Source: Cyclobacterium lianum (GTDB lineage: Bacteria > Bacteroidota > Bacteroidia > Cytophagales > Cyclobacteriaceae). From it: 64,000 bases of DNA. Location: the NCBI RefSeq assembly GCF_900143075.1, contig NZ_FRCY01000004.1, forward strand, positions 433,573-497,572. Direction: 5' to 3'. Positions 43,439 to 52,551 of the stretch are shown here, in pieces (within the stretch, counting starts at the first letter, position 1; the number at the start of each line of letters is the position of its first letter). The notes beneath the pieces are model-generated. The model ran no database searches, was not told the origin of the DNA, and was given only the letters and a program-made list of their open reading frames with translations. The position numbers and the translations under genes were made by a program.

Positions 43439-45270
43439 TAAAACAATAAAAAATAGGTAATGTTATCCAGGGCAGGAATCAGCAATTCCATACTCCCATC
43501 GATTGATCTCAAGTCCGCCAGATCCTGTATCGAATCATCCAGCCGGAGGTAATAAGCCTTGTCACCAATGAGAAACAAGCCTTCACCCAAATTCTGGATG
43601 CTGGCATTTCGGGCCAGGCGCAGATAGGTGTTTTCTCCGGCGCTGCTGGTCTTGATGACCCGCTTTACCCCCTCTCCCTCCGTCAGGAATTCCAGTTCGT
43701 CACTCACGCTTACACCATAGCTCTCGTATTCAAATTGCAGGTGATGATCATCGGATAGGACTTTGTACCCTTTGACTTTAAAATGACTACCCAGTGTATC
43801 CGAGGGCCAGGGCTGCTGCAGGTCCTGTAGCCTGGCGAAGGAGAGTGCTGCCTGCTGGGTGTAGGTGACCGATCCCATTGGCCGGGAGGAGCCATCGCCG
43901 CGGCTGTTCCACATAGGTGTCGCATTTAAAAAGTCACCTCTCCAAACCTGAACCAGATCCCCAAAATCCATATCATAAGTGTAATGCACTTTATAAGGAG
44001 ACCCTACAGACACTGCATGGGTAATCCTGCTGCCACCTGGAATATCCATAAAGCTTCTCAAAACAGGTCTTTCCTTCGGGTCTACAAGTATTGGATCAGG
44101 CCCCGATGCGCGGGAGAAGCTAAGGTCAGATAGCTGGACAGTCCGGATACCCGGGCCCGATACCTCGAGCCCTATTCCCGCTGGTATCCAATCCTGAACT
44201 TTAGCATATAAAATTTCTACCGGGTAAGTTCCTGCAGTGAGTTGTATTTCGCCGGAAAGATTTCCTGCTGCAGCAGCGATCACCTGCTCAGTGCCAACGG
44301 CTAAACTGCCGGCTCCTCCGGGGGCCGAAAGGTTAAAAATGTACTGTCCTTCATGCTTGATTTCCAGTTCTCCCCTATACCTGATCAAAAACTGCTCTTC
44401 TGCTCCCCTGATATTCGCACCGAGGCGTTCCATTTGTCCAGTCCTTGCTGGTGTCAACTGCGAAAAATCAGGAACTGCTTCATACCTGCCCTGATACAAG
44501 TCGAAGGTGATGTCATCCAGGACAGGAGCCGGGTTGTCATAAGGGGTAATTTTAATATTGCGGAAGGCTACTGCACCATGGTCACCCTGGATCCTGACTG
44601 GTCCGCTGGACATCTCCTTTTCGGCCATGGCCCCTCTGGTAGGGCCAAAAAGTGCTATGTTTTCGTGTATGGTGACTCCGTTCAGTACCGCGGAGATTAT
44701 TCTGGCATTTTCTATTTTTTTTCCATTGGCATCAAACCTCGGCGCCCGGAATGATACCTTTAAGTTTTGCCATAGGCCTGGAGCTTTGCTGGCATTCTGC
44801 CGGGGCGCATAACCCTGATAACCCTGCATACCCTCTGGCTGTGATTCGTCCCACCGTTCGTAAATACCACCATTATCACCTGCACTGGGTATTGCCGTAC
44901 CCCAGCTATCCAACAGTTGGATTTCATACATCCCCTGAAGGTATACTCCGGAATTGGAACCTCTGGCCATTAAAAAATCGAGTTCCAGATCCATATCTCC
45001 AAATGAAGCTTTGGTATACAGATCTTCACCCTTGTCCTTCTCTGTCGGCAGGTTGACCAGGATCCCGGTACCCTTGCTGACCGTCAGATCTCCTGTTTCA
45101 TTGATATCTGCCATCACTGCACCTGCCAGTTTCCATGTTTTACCGGGATCTTGAAAAGCATCAAGATTTTCAAAACTGAGCGTTGTCTGGGCAAGGCCAT
45201 GAAGGCTAAAAAGTAGTATACTTGCAGGGATGACCCCGCAAATTGATCTGAACATTCTAGATGGATCCAT
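43438..45270 (-). CDS. DUF1080 (3-keto-disaccharide hydrolase-like) secreted protein
   Basis: The 610-residue secreted protein (signal ending HGLAQ) has an N-terminal DUF1080 jelly-roll domain (~30-245; SNSGVYLQGMYEIQLLDSWG, GIYERWDESQPEGMQG and GPVRIQGDHGAVAFRNIKI), a PA14/carbohydrate-binding-like domain (~260-390) and a third beta domain. Characterised DUF1080 proteins cleave 3-keto-glycosides. Coupling (TAATG) to the propeller-cytochrome gene fits a path in which a sugar is first oxidised at C3, then cleaved. The catalytic residues were not verified here. Confidence 0.85.
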   Translation of the reverse strand: MDPSRMFRSICGVIPASILLFSLHGLAQTTLSFENLDAFQDPGKTWKLAGAVMADINETGDLTVSKGTGILVNLPTEKDKGEDLYTKASFGDMDLELDFLMARGSNSGVYLQGMYEIQLLDSWGTAIPSAGDNGGIYERWDESQPEGMQGYQGYAPRQNASKAPGLWQNLKVSFRAPRFDANGKKIENARIISAVLNGVTIHENIALFGPTRGAMAEKEMSSGPVRIQGDHGAVAFRNIKITPYDNPAPVLDDITFDLYQGRYEAVPDFSQLTPARTGQMERLGANIRGAEEQFLIRYRGELEIKHEGQYIFNLSAPGGAGSLAVGTEQVIAAAAGNLSGEIQLTAGTYPVEILYAKVQDWIPAGIGLEVSGPGIRTVQLSDLSFSRASGPDPILVDPKERPVLRSFMDIPGGSRITHAVSVGSPYKVHYTYDMDFGDLVQVWRGDFLNATPMWNSRGDGSSRPMGSVTYTQQAALSFARLQDLQQPWPSDTLGSHFKVKGYKVLSDDHHLQFEYESYGVSVSDELEFLTEGEGVKRVIKTSSAGENTYLRLARNASIQNLGEGLFLIGDKAYYLRLDDSIQDLADLRSIDGSMELLIPALDNITYFLLF

Positions 45271-45619
45271 AGGTAATAGTTGATTCCAATATTATTTATT
45301 TTAAGAATAGGCTGGCAAAAATAACTTTTTCAAAATAAAAAATAAGGAAACTTCACAATTTATCCACCAGGCCTGTACGTTTGCGAATATCATGCATTTA
45401 AAATGACAGCACGTACCAATTTGCCTGGAAAATCATTACCTTAACGCTTTTGGTAAGCGGCTACCTGTGAGCGATAGTTCATACTGGCCGCATGTTTGCC
45501 ACTCGCCGGGCATGCCTGATCAAAGTGCTCAGCAGCCGGTTAATTGGTTTTAGCGTGCTATTGTCAATCAGGCCCCACTTGCCAAAAAGTATGTTTTATC
45601 AAACCCTCTAAGAAATAAA
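45271..45619. other. Divergent intergenic region before the SDR gene
   Basis: About 350 nt. The only element I can support is the minus-strand promoter candidate at 45316-45323. No RNA gene or further frame is seen. Confidence 0.5.
45316..45323 (-). promoter_or_regulatory. Promoter -7 candidate (TATTTTTG) for the DUF1080-cytochrome operon
   Basis: Exact TAnnTTTG on the minus strand, 46 nt before the ATG at 45270. No matching -33 TTTG. Confidence 0.35.
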
Positions 45620-46402
45620 ATGAAAGAAAATCTTCCAGGAATTAAACTTTTTGACCTGAACGGTAAGAAGGCTATCGTCACAGGCGGATCCAAAGGCCTG
45701 GGACTGGCAATGGCTGCCGGACTTGCTTCTGCAGGTGCGGATTTGTTGCTCGTCAACAGAAAAGAAAAAGACGGAGAGGTAAGTGCAGCCGCAATCAATG
45801 AAGCGTTTGGCCGGGAAGTTTACTCTTTTGCCGCAGACATCAGCAGTCAGGATCAAGTAGGCGCCATGACTGACTACGCCATGGATGTTTTTGGTCGCAT
45901 CGATATTCTGATCAACAGTGCAGGCATCAACATCAGAGGAAGTATAGATGAACTCAGCCTCGAAGAATTTAATCAGGTAATGGATGTAAATGTAAAGGGC
46001 ACCTGGCTGTCCATCAAATCGGTAGCCGCCCACATGAAAGCAGCCCGGTCCGGTAAGATCATTAACCTGGCCAGTACCCTAGGCCTGGTGGGTCTGGCTG
46101 ACAGGACACCATACACCTCAAGCAAAGGAGCTGTAGTCCAGATGACCCGCGCATTGGGCATTGAGCTGGCACCGTTTGGCATCAATGTAAATGCCATTTG
46201 TCCAGGACCATTTCTGACAGAAATGAATATACCCGTGGCGGATGATCCCGCTACGAAACAATTTATCATTGGAGCGACGGCATTTGGCAGATGGGGTGAA
46301 TTGAAAGAAATTCAGGGAGCTGCCATATTTCTGGCCAGCGAAGCGGCAAGTTACATGACCGGATCCATGCTTACTGTAGATGGAGGCTGGACGGCCAAAT
46401 AA
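45620..46402 (+). CDS. SDR oxidoreductase, gluconate/keto-sugar dehydrogenase-like
   Basis: The 260-residue classical SDR has TGGSKGLG (21-28, cofactor loop), NSAG (99-102), Ser152, Tyr165 and Lys169 as catalytic set, and PGPFLTEMN. Its start (LFDLNGKKAIVTGG) is typical of gluconate 5-dehydrogenase and related keto-sugar reductases. Divergent to the DUF1080-cytochrome operon, it may reduce a keto-sugar produced there. That link is inferred. Confidence 0.88.
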   Translation: MKENLPGIKLFDLNGKKAIVTGGSKGLGLAMAAGLASAGADLLLVNRKEKDGEVSAAAINEAFGREVYSFAADISSQDQVGAMTDYAMDVFGRIDILINSAGINIRGSIDELSLEEFNQVMDVNVKGTWLSIKSVAAHMKAARSGKIINLASTLGLVGLADRTPYTSSKGAVVQMTRALGIELAPFGINVNAICPGPFLTEMNIPVADDPATKQFIIGATAFGRWGELKEIQGAAIFLASEAASYMTGSMLTVDGGWTAK

Positions 46403-46472
46403 ACAGTTTTCCACGCTGCCGGTCTTAGCCGACTTCTGCTCCGGCCGGCCCAAATCACTGGCGGTAAACAAT

Positions 46473-47177
46473 TCATTCGCAATGGGTAATACTGGCATCC
46501 AGCATTTCGGAAGCAGGCAGGCCAAGTGCCGGGCTCAAAAATGGTATGCCCCAGCCCATTCCTCTGATCACAAACAGGACACCAATAAAGAGTGCAAAAT
46601 AAGGCAGGAGCCGATTCATCCGAAACCTAAATGCGGGGCTGAAGATTTTATTTGAAAGCATCAACAACAGCATAACGGGTACCGTGCCCAATCCAAAAAA
46701 CAGCATGTAAAGCATTCCGGAAACGGGTCCCTGTAGGGCCAGAGATGCAAGCAAGGCCATATACACCATACCGCAGGGCAACAATCCGTTTAAAATTCCT
46801 GAAAGAAAAAATGCCCGCGGCCCTCCCTTTTTGAGTGAACTCCCCAGCCTCGATTTGAGTCGGACAAATCCTGAAGACAAGCCAGAGCCGGATACCCATT
46901 TCTCAGATTTTCTGTAAAAAAAGGCCATACCTATGATTACGGCACCCATTAGAATAGATATCCATTGTTGTATGCCTGCCAGGGCCAGCGAAAATCCCAG
47001 CATACCTACAAGTCCTCCCAAAAAAACATAGGTCAGTGTCCGGCCTGAATTGTATAAAAATTTGTTGCGCAGGTACCGGTTGTGATCCCTTCCGGCGAGG
47101 GCCAGAGCAATCGGACCGCACATACCGATGCAGTGAAATGATCCGAGAATTCCCCATACAAAAGCGGTCCACAACAT
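46473..47177 (-). CDS. TauE/SafE-like (UreH-type) membrane protein of the cbb3 assembly cluster
   Basis: A 234-residue protein with six predicted helices and an N-terminal motif FVWGILGSFHCIGMCGPIALALAG, the hallmark of the SafE/UreH-like family found next to ccoGH in Bacteroidota and other groups; GILNGLLPCGMVY is the second repeat. The CxGMCGP and LLPCG cysteines suggest metal (copper) handling during cbb3 oxidase maturation. Directly abuts ccoH (0 nt), so it is the last gene of the cluster. Confidence 0.88.
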   Translation of the reverse strand: MLWTAFVWGILGSFHCIGMCGPIALALAGRDHNRYLRNKFLYNSGRTLTYVFLGGLVGMLGFSLALAGIQQWISILMGAVIIGMAFFYRKSEKWVSGSGLSSGFVRLKSRLGSSLKKGGPRAFFLSGILNGLLPCGMVYMALLASLALQGPVSGMLYMLFFGLGTVPVMLLLMLSNKIFSPAFRFRMNRLLPYFALFIGVLFVIRGMGWGIPFLSPALGLPASEMLDASITHCE

Positions 47178-47603
47178 TTAAATATCAATTTTTATTTCTT
47201 CGAAATATTTAAGCTCTTCGCTTGCCCAGCTTAATTTAACCCTCCAATACCCAGGTGATAAATTACTCAAATTCAGGAACCTATTAGTATTTTCCTCAAT
47301 ACTGACTTCAATTATTCTGTCCAATCTCGCATCTGAAGGCCTGAACAAATGCAATTCTCCGCTTGCGCCGACTGGGAGGTTTAATTCTAAGGTTTTCTTT
47401 CCCTTATCGAACCTCATGGCGTTATCGGTAGACTCAAGGGAATTGCTAACCCTGTCTATGTGCTGCTGATAATTGATTTCAGCTTCATAATAATTTTCTG
47501 TGACCAAATGCAGGTCATCCTGTCGCATGCAGATGGTCACCATGGTTGCCATTATCGCCACAAAAACCACAAAAACCAATACTATTCCGTTTCCCCAATT
47601 CAT
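47178..47603 (-). CDS. ccoH: cbb3 oxidase assembly protein CcoH (FixH)
   Basis: The 141-residue protein has one N-terminal helix (GIVLVFVVFVAIMATMVTIC) and a periplasmic FixH domain (NYYEAEINYQQHIDRVSN, then the beta part ending SPGYWRVKLSW). It stabilises the subunit I/P complex during assembly. Located 19 nt after ccoG. Confidence 0.9.
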   Translation of the reverse strand: MNWGNGIVLVFVVFVAIMATMVTICMRQDDLHLVTENYYEAEINYQQHIDRVSNSLESTDNAMRFDKGKKTLELNLPVGASGELHLFRPSDARLDRIIEVSIEENTNRFLNLSNLSPGYWRVKLSWASEELKYFEEIKIDI

Positions 47604-47622
47604 AGTCTTTTTTTAGGTATGT

Positions 47623-49038
47623 TCATTTATTTACAGGCCCCATAAAACTGGTTTCTATTTTATCAATGGTCTCTCCGTTTTGCTGCAGAAGCAGCACTAC
47701 AGTTTCTTGCGGGACGATCATATCTTCCTGATCCTTAACCAGAAAAAAACGTCCTTCAAATTTGGTCTGACCCTGCAGATTCCAGTCGGTATCCCCTACC
47801 CGCTCCAGGCTAATGGCTGGATCCTCCGGAACCAGATCTACCTGTTGCTGATCAAAGGTTTTATTGATCAGCGTCAGTTCATACAAATTGCTGATCTTAT
47901 CTCCTTCCCGCTCCTGATAGGTCATTCCCCTGAAACGGGTCACTGTGGCGCCCAGGTCTGTACGCGTACTTAGCAAGCCAACAAACCCGCTAATCAACAG
48001 AAGTAAAATAGCGGAATAGGCTTTAACCCTGCCGGTAATTAATTTTGAGGTCCCTTTTTGAATGCTTTCTTCGGAAGCATAGCGAATCAGGCCCTTAGGG
48101 CGATCCACTTTTTCCATCACCTCGTCACATGCATCCATACAGGCGGTACAGTTCACGCATTCCATCTGTACGCCGTTCCGGATATCGATACCCGTGGGGC
48201 ATACCTGTACGCATAACGTACAGTCGACACAATCTCCTAAAGCATCGTTTTCGAGTTTATTTTTTCTTATAGGACCTCTGGGCTCACCCCTCACATAATC
48301 GTAGCTGACGTTAATGGATTGATTGTCCAGCATTACCCCCTGCAGGCGTCCATAGGGACAAACGACAATACAGGCCTGCTCACGAAACCAGGAGAAAACA
48401 AAAAGAAATATCCCGGTGAATGCCAACAAACCTAAAAATCCAGCCATATTTTCACTGGGAGGCTGCATGACGATCACCTTTACCTGCTCTATTCCGATAA
48501 GATACGCCATCACCGTATGTGAAATCAACAGGGATATCAAAAGGAAAAGGGACATTTTCAGGGTTTTTTTTCTGATTTTCTCGGCATTCCAGGGCATGGA
48601 ATTTAGTTTCCGCTGCTGATTGGCATCGCCCTCTATCCAATACTCTATTTTCCGGAAAACCATCTCCATAAACAGGGTCTGCGGGCAAGCCCAGCCACAA
48701 AATACACGACCAAACACCACAGTAAACAAGATGATGAAGACGACGAATATCAGCAAGAGAAAAATTAGCAGGTAGGTATCCTGGGGCCAGAAAACAGCTC
48801 CGAAAATGATGAATTGCCGCTCAAAAAAATTGAACAACAGCCAGGGTTGTCCATTTACTTTGATGAACGGACCTGCGAATAAGATGGCCAGCAGTAACCA
48901 GGAAAAATAGGTTCTCCACCGGTAAAATTTACCAGACACCTTTTTGGGATAGATCCAGTTCCTGCCCCCTTCTTTGGTGACGGTACCGATTGCATCCCTG
49001 AATTTTTCCGGATCGAGGTTTTCGTTTTTCTTTGCCAT
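47623..49038 (-). CDS. ccoG: cbb3 oxidase accessory ferredoxin-like protein CcoG (FixG)
   Basis: The 471-residue membrane protein is a cupric reductase-like assembly factor. It has the FixG motifs GWACPQTLFMEMVFRKIEYWIEG and CIVVCPYGRLQGVMLD, and two 4Fe-4S clusters (CVDCTLCVQVCP and CVNCTACMDAC). Two membrane helix groups lie near 45-110 and 155-215, and a single helix near 345 precedes a beta domain. It supplies Cu(I) for CcoN. Confidence 0.95.
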   Translation of the reverse strand: MAKKNENLDPEKFRDAIGTVTKEGGRNWIYPKKVSGKFYRWRTYFSWLLLAILFAGPFIKVNGQPWLLFNFFERQFIIFGAVFWPQDTYLLIFLLLIFVVFIILFTVVFGRVFCGWACPQTLFMEMVFRKIEYWIEGDANQQRKLNSMPWNAEKIRKKTLKMSLFLLISLLISHTVMAYLIGIEQVKVIVMQPPSENMAGFLGLLAFTGIFLFVFSWFREQACIVVCPYGRLQGVMLDNQSINVSYDYVRGEPRGPIRKNKLENDALGDCVDCTLCVQVCPTGIDIRNGVQMECVNCTACMDACDEVMEKVDRPKGLIRYASEESIQKGTSKLITGRVKAYSAILLLLISGFVGLLSTRTDLGATVTRFRGMTYQEREGDKISNLYELTLINKTFDQQQVDLVPEDPAISLERVGDTDWNLQGQTKFEGRFFLVKDQEDMIVPQETVVLLLQQNGETIDKIETSFMGPVNK

Positions 49039-49072
49039 TTCGCCTCAGCACTGATTGATTCCTATTTCCAAG

Positions 49073-49107
49073 CGTTGGACCGGGCATCAAATGGGCACGG
49101 TCCAACG
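49073..49107 (-). promoter_or_regulatory. Strong hairpin between ccoP and ccoG
   Basis: CGTTGGACCG (49073-49082) and CGGTCCAACG (49098-49107) are perfect 10-bp arms around a 15-nt loop. No T-run follows. It could lower downstream transcription or set an mRNA end, giving more structural than assembly protein. Confidence 0.6.
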
Positions 49108-49117
49108 GATTAACAAT

Positions 49118-50044
49118 TTACTCTGCCGGTTCCAGCCCCAATTCGTCCTCGCCCAGAGCATCGAGCGGCTCCTCTATATTGGGCTCGTATTTCTCGCCCT
49201 GAGGCTCCTTTGGGTTAGCGGGGCTGGTACCTTGCAGGGTTAAGATATAGCTGGATACCTGCTGCATCTGCTCGGGACTTAACTGGTCCTGCCAGGGGAT
49301 CATGCCTTTTTCGACCACCCCGTATTTTACCACTGAAAATATGTCCTTGATGTCGCCTCCGTGAATCCAGTATTCATCGGTCAGGTTAGGCCCAACGCCA
49401 CCACCTCCATCCATGGCATGGCAGGCTGCGCAGTTTCCGGCGTATAATTCACTGCCCGCCTCAATGGCCGCCGTACTGGAAGTAAATTCTACCGTATTTT
49501 CGTCTATTGCAGCCAGCATGGATTCGCCCCTGGCTTCTTCTTCCATGGCAGCAATGGCCAACTCCTCTTCATATTCTTCCATCTGTGTTTTGCCTATCCC
49601 CAGCACGGAGTAATTGACAAAATAAATGATGGCAAACCCAATGCTCAGGTAAAAAACATAGGCCAGCCAGGGAGGCATAAAATTGTCGAGCTCGACGATG
49701 CCATCATAACTGTGATCCAACTGGATATCGGCCTCCTGCTCAATGGGTTTCATCTTTCCGGTTACAAATTTTTCTTTGAAGTTTTCCCACCAGGAAGGCT
49801 GAGCCGCAAGCGCGGGATTATCCTGTCTGATCACTGACATCAAAAAGGAAAGCAGGTACAGCATCACTCCCATGATGATGACAATCAGCAGCAATACCAC
49901 ACCAATGATCAACAACAGGGTCATTTGGCTGCTATCCATTTGCTGCAGGCCTGCGGTCCAACTTTGATCCGCTTCCTGGCCCAAAACGGGAAAGGTCAGG
50001 AATAGCCCGCCGAGCATTGTTCCAATCCATTTATACGTTTTCAT
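49118..50044 (-). CDS. ccoP: cbb3 oxidase subunit III, mono-haem cytochrome c (CcoP)
   Basis: The 308-residue protein has a signal-like helix, two further helices (~43-72 and ~126-148) and one cytochrome c domain with CAACH at 205-209 (GPNLTDEYWIHGGD and a MIPWQ ligand loop). Proteobacterial CcoP carries two haems; here a single CxxCH is found in the whole protein. An acidic tail follows. Overlaps ccoQ by 14 nt. Confidence 0.93.
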   Translation of the reverse strand: MKTYKWIGTMLGGLFLTFPVLGQEADQSWTAGLQQMDSSQMTLLLIIGVVLLLIVIIMGVMLYLLSFLMSVIRQDNPALAAQPSWWENFKEKFVTGKMKPIEQEADIQLDHSYDGIVELDNFMPPWLAYVFYLSIGFAIIYFVNYSVLGIGKTQMEEYEEELAIAAMEEEARGESMLAAIDENTVEFTSSTAAIEAGSELYAGNCAACHAMDGGGGVGPNLTDEYWIHGGDIKDIFSVVKYGVVEKGMIPWQDQLSPEQMQQVSSYILTLQGTSPANPKEPQGEKYEPNIEEPLDALGEDELGLEPAE

Positions 50045-50222
50045 AGCTCTCGTCTTTTTGAAGTTCGTCGTTTAAGGGCATCTCTTTCATTTTCTCTATA
50101 TAGCTTTTGTCCACCCGGATGACCCACCAAAACATGCCGATAAAAAATATCACAAATATCAGCAGGGAGATTATGGGATAGATTTCAATATTTTCTATAG
50201 ATCTTAAAATTTCTTTTTGCAT
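50031..50222 (-). CDS. ccoQ: cbb3 oxidase small subunit CcoQ
   Basis: The 63-residue protein has one helix (YPIISLLIFVIFFIGMFWWVI) and a charged tail with YIEKMKEMPLND, as in CcoQ/FixQ. It stabilises the CcoNOP core. Located 12 nt after ccoNO. Confidence 0.88.
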   Translation of the reverse strand: MQKEILRSIENIEIYPIISLLIFVIFFIGMFWWVIRVDKSYIEKMKEMPLNDELQKDESYENV

Positions 50223-50234
50223 GACGATTCAGAT

Positions 50235-52367
50235 TTAAGGGTTGGTTGCTGTATTCTTGCTAATGTCCGTACCCAGCCTTTGCAGATACGCTATCAGGGC
50301 TACAATCTCAGTATCGGGCAAGACTTCCACCCCTGATTCTTTAAGTCCTGCCACGATGTCGTCGGCCTGCTGCTTCAGATCATCAATGGCTTTTTCATCG
50401 TATCCCTCGGGGTAGGGCACGCCCAATTGCTGCATGGTCCGGATTTTTGCGCCAATATTGCTGTGATCCATGATATTGGTCGTCATCCATGGGTAAGGTG
50501 GCATCAGCGATCCCGGTGACATGGTCCTGGGATCCACCATGTGGTGGTAATGCCAGCTATCCGGATATTTTCCGCCTACCCGATGCAAGTCAGGGCCGGT
50601 ACGTTTGGAACCCCACAGAAAGGGCCTGTCGTATACATACTCCCCTGCTTTCGAGTATTCGCCATATCGCTCGGTTTCAGAACGGAAAGGGCGGATCATC
50701 TGGGAGTGACAACCCACACATCCATTGGCGATATACAAGTCTCTGCCCTGCAATTCCAGAGGCGTATAGGGCCTGACGCTACTGATGGTAGGCACATTGG
50801 ACTTGACGAGTAGGGTCGGAATGATTTCCACAACACCTCCTATTAGAATTGCCACAGTGGCCAGAACTGTAAAGAACACCGGCTTTCTTTCCCATGCCCT
50901 GTGCCAGAACTCACCCTTGGAGGGCACATGCCTGGCGAGCGCAGGCGCTTCGTCTGCCTCTTCTTCCTGGAATGAGCCGGAAGCGGCGGTTTTCACCAGG
51001 TTGTACACCATGATGATCGCACCCGACAGGTATAGCAAGCCTCCAAAGGCACGCAGCATGTACATGGGAACGATCTGGATCACGGTTTCCAGAAAATTGG
51101 GGTACGCCAGGCGGCCCGCATCCCCGAACTCCTTCCACATCAGGCTCTGGGTAAGGGCGGCTACATACATGGGCAATGCGTAAAAAAGAATGCCCATGGT
51201 ACCCAGCCAGAAATGGGTGTTGGCCAATTTTACGGAGTACAAGTTCGTTTTCCACATTTTAGGCCACAACCAGTACAACATGGAAAAGGTCAGAAAACCG
51301 TTCCAGCCCAGCCCTCCTATATGAACATGAGCTACGATCCAGTCGGTATAGTGCGCGATAGCGTTGACGTTTTTGAGTGAAAGTAAAGGCCCTTCAAAAG
51401 TAGCCATACCATAAGCAGTCACCGCTACCACCATAAACTTCAGAACAGGATCTACCCTGACCTTATCCCAGGCACCTCTGAGCGTCAATAAGCCATTTAC
51501 CATGCCTCCCCAGGAAGGTGCAATCAACATGACCGAAAAAGCAACACCTAGCACCTGGGCCCATTCAGGCAATGCGGTATACAGCAAGTGATGCGGACCG
51601 GCCCAAATATATATGAAGATCAGTGACCAGAAATGGATAATGGACAGTTTATAGGAGTAAACCGGTCTGTTGGCTGCCTTGGGCAGGTAATAGTACATCA
51701 GTCCTAGGAAGGGGGTAGTCAGGAAAAATGCCACCGCATTGTGTCCGTACCACCACTGCACCAGTGCATCCTGTACCCCTGCATAGGCCGAATAACTTTT
51801 GAAAAAGGAGACGGGCAGTGCGAGGGAGTTGAAAATGTGGAGTACAGCTACTGTCACGAAGGACGCCAGATAAAACCAGATGGCCACATACATGTGCTTC
51901 TCCCTGCGTTTGATCAGCGTACCGATCATATTTGCGCCGAAAGCCACCCAGACAACGGCAATCGCAATATCAATGGGCCATTCCAGTTCAGCATATTCCT
52001 TACTGGAGGTCAGACCCAATGGCAGGGTGATGACTGCAGACAGTATAATGGCCTGCCATCCCCAAAAGTGAAACCAACTCAGAGATTTGTTCCACATCGG
52101 GGCCTTCAGCAATCGCGGCATGGAATAATATACTCCCGCAAAAATCGCATTTCCCACAAAGGCGAAAATCACGGCATTGGTGTGGAGTGGTCGCAACCTG
52201 CCAAATGTCGTGTAGGGATTACCCAGGTTGGCCTCAGGTAAAAATAACTGGGTAGCCGCCAGTACTCCGATCAGCATTCCGGCCAAACCCCAAATGATGG
52301 TGGCCGCACCGAAGTATTTTACGATCTTATTGTCGTAACTAAATTGTTCAAGTGTAGTTCCTGACAT
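50235..52367 (-). CDS. ccoN: cbb3 oxidase catalytic subunit I fused to cytochrome c subunit II (CcoNO)
   Basis: From ATG 52367 the 710-residue fusion has ~12 helices with the haem/CuB histidines of CcoN (PLHTNAVIFAF, VQWWYGHNAVAFFL, HIGGLGWNG), then a CcoO part with one helix, CVGCH at 550-554 (numbering from the start chosen) and SLMPPYPWM as the methionine ligand loop. The CcoN-CcoO fusion is characteristic of Bacteroidota. I reject the extension to 52469 (34 non-conserved residues overlapping ccoS). The ccoS stop is one base away (TGATATG). Confidence 0.95.
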   Translation of the reverse strand: MSGTTLEQFSYDNKIVKYFGAATIIWGLAGMLIGVLAATQLFLPEANLGNPYTTFGRLRPLHTNAVIFAFVGNAIFAGVYYSMPRLLKAPMWNKSLSWFHFWGWQAIILSAVITLPLGLTSSKEYAELEWPIDIAIAVVWVAFGANMIGTLIKRREKHMYVAIWFYLASFVTVAVLHIFNSLALPVSFFKSYSAYAGVQDALVQWWYGHNAVAFFLTTPFLGLMYYYLPKAANRPVYSYKLSIIHFWSLIFIYIWAGPHHLLYTALPEWAQVLGVAFSVMLIAPSWGGMVNGLLTLRGAWDKVRVDPVLKFMVVAVTAYGMATFEGPLLSLKNVNAIAHYTDWIVAHVHIGGLGWNGFLTFSMLYWLWPKMWKTNLYSVKLANTHFWLGTMGILFYALPMYVAALTQSLMWKEFGDAGRLAYPNFLETVIQIVPMYMLRAFGGLLYLSGAIIMVYNLVKTAASGSFQEEEADEAPALARHVPSKGEFWHRAWERKPVFFTVLATVAILIGGVVEIIPTLLVKSNVPTISSVRPYTPLELQGRDLYIANGCVGCHSQMIRPFRSETERYGEYSKAGEYVYDRPFLWGSKRTGPDLHRVGGKYPDSWHYHHMVDPRTMSPGSLMPPYPWMTTNIMDHSNIGAKIRTMQQLGVPYPEGYDEKAIDDLKQQADDIVAGLKESGVEVLPDTEIVALIAYLQRLGTDISKNTATNP

Positions 52368-52368
52368 A

Positions 52369-52551
52369 TCACTCTGATTTATTAGGTTTTTTTGTATTAT
52401 TTTTATTTTTCGATTTGTGTTCAAACAATATGCGAATGGCGGGAGTATGCTGGTCATCAAACTGGCCATCTTTCATTGCCTTGAAAAACAGCCACAAAAA
52501 ACCGCCTGCCAATAGTAAACTCACTCCAATCAGTACAAAAATTACTTCCAT
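52369..52551 (-). CDS. ccoS: cbb3 oxidase maturation protein CcoS
   Basis: The 60-residue protein has a single helix (VIFVLIGVSLLLAGGFLWLFF), then KDGQFDDQHTPAIRILF, matching the CcoS motif GQFDDxxxPAxRIL. It is needed for haem and copper insertion. Overlaps ccoI by 10 nt. Confidence 0.92.
   Translation of the reverse strand: MEVIFVLIGVSLLLAGGFLWLFFKAMKDGQFDDQHTPAIRILFEHKSKNKNNTKKPNKSE

Noticed and set aside
51741..52241. 166-residue plus-strand frame
   Set aside because: Antisense to ccoN, with composition mirroring membrane-helix codons.
52368..52469. 34-residue N-terminal extension of CcoNO
   Set aside because: It overlaps the ccoS gene and is not conserved; the TGATATG junction points to the ATG at 52367.
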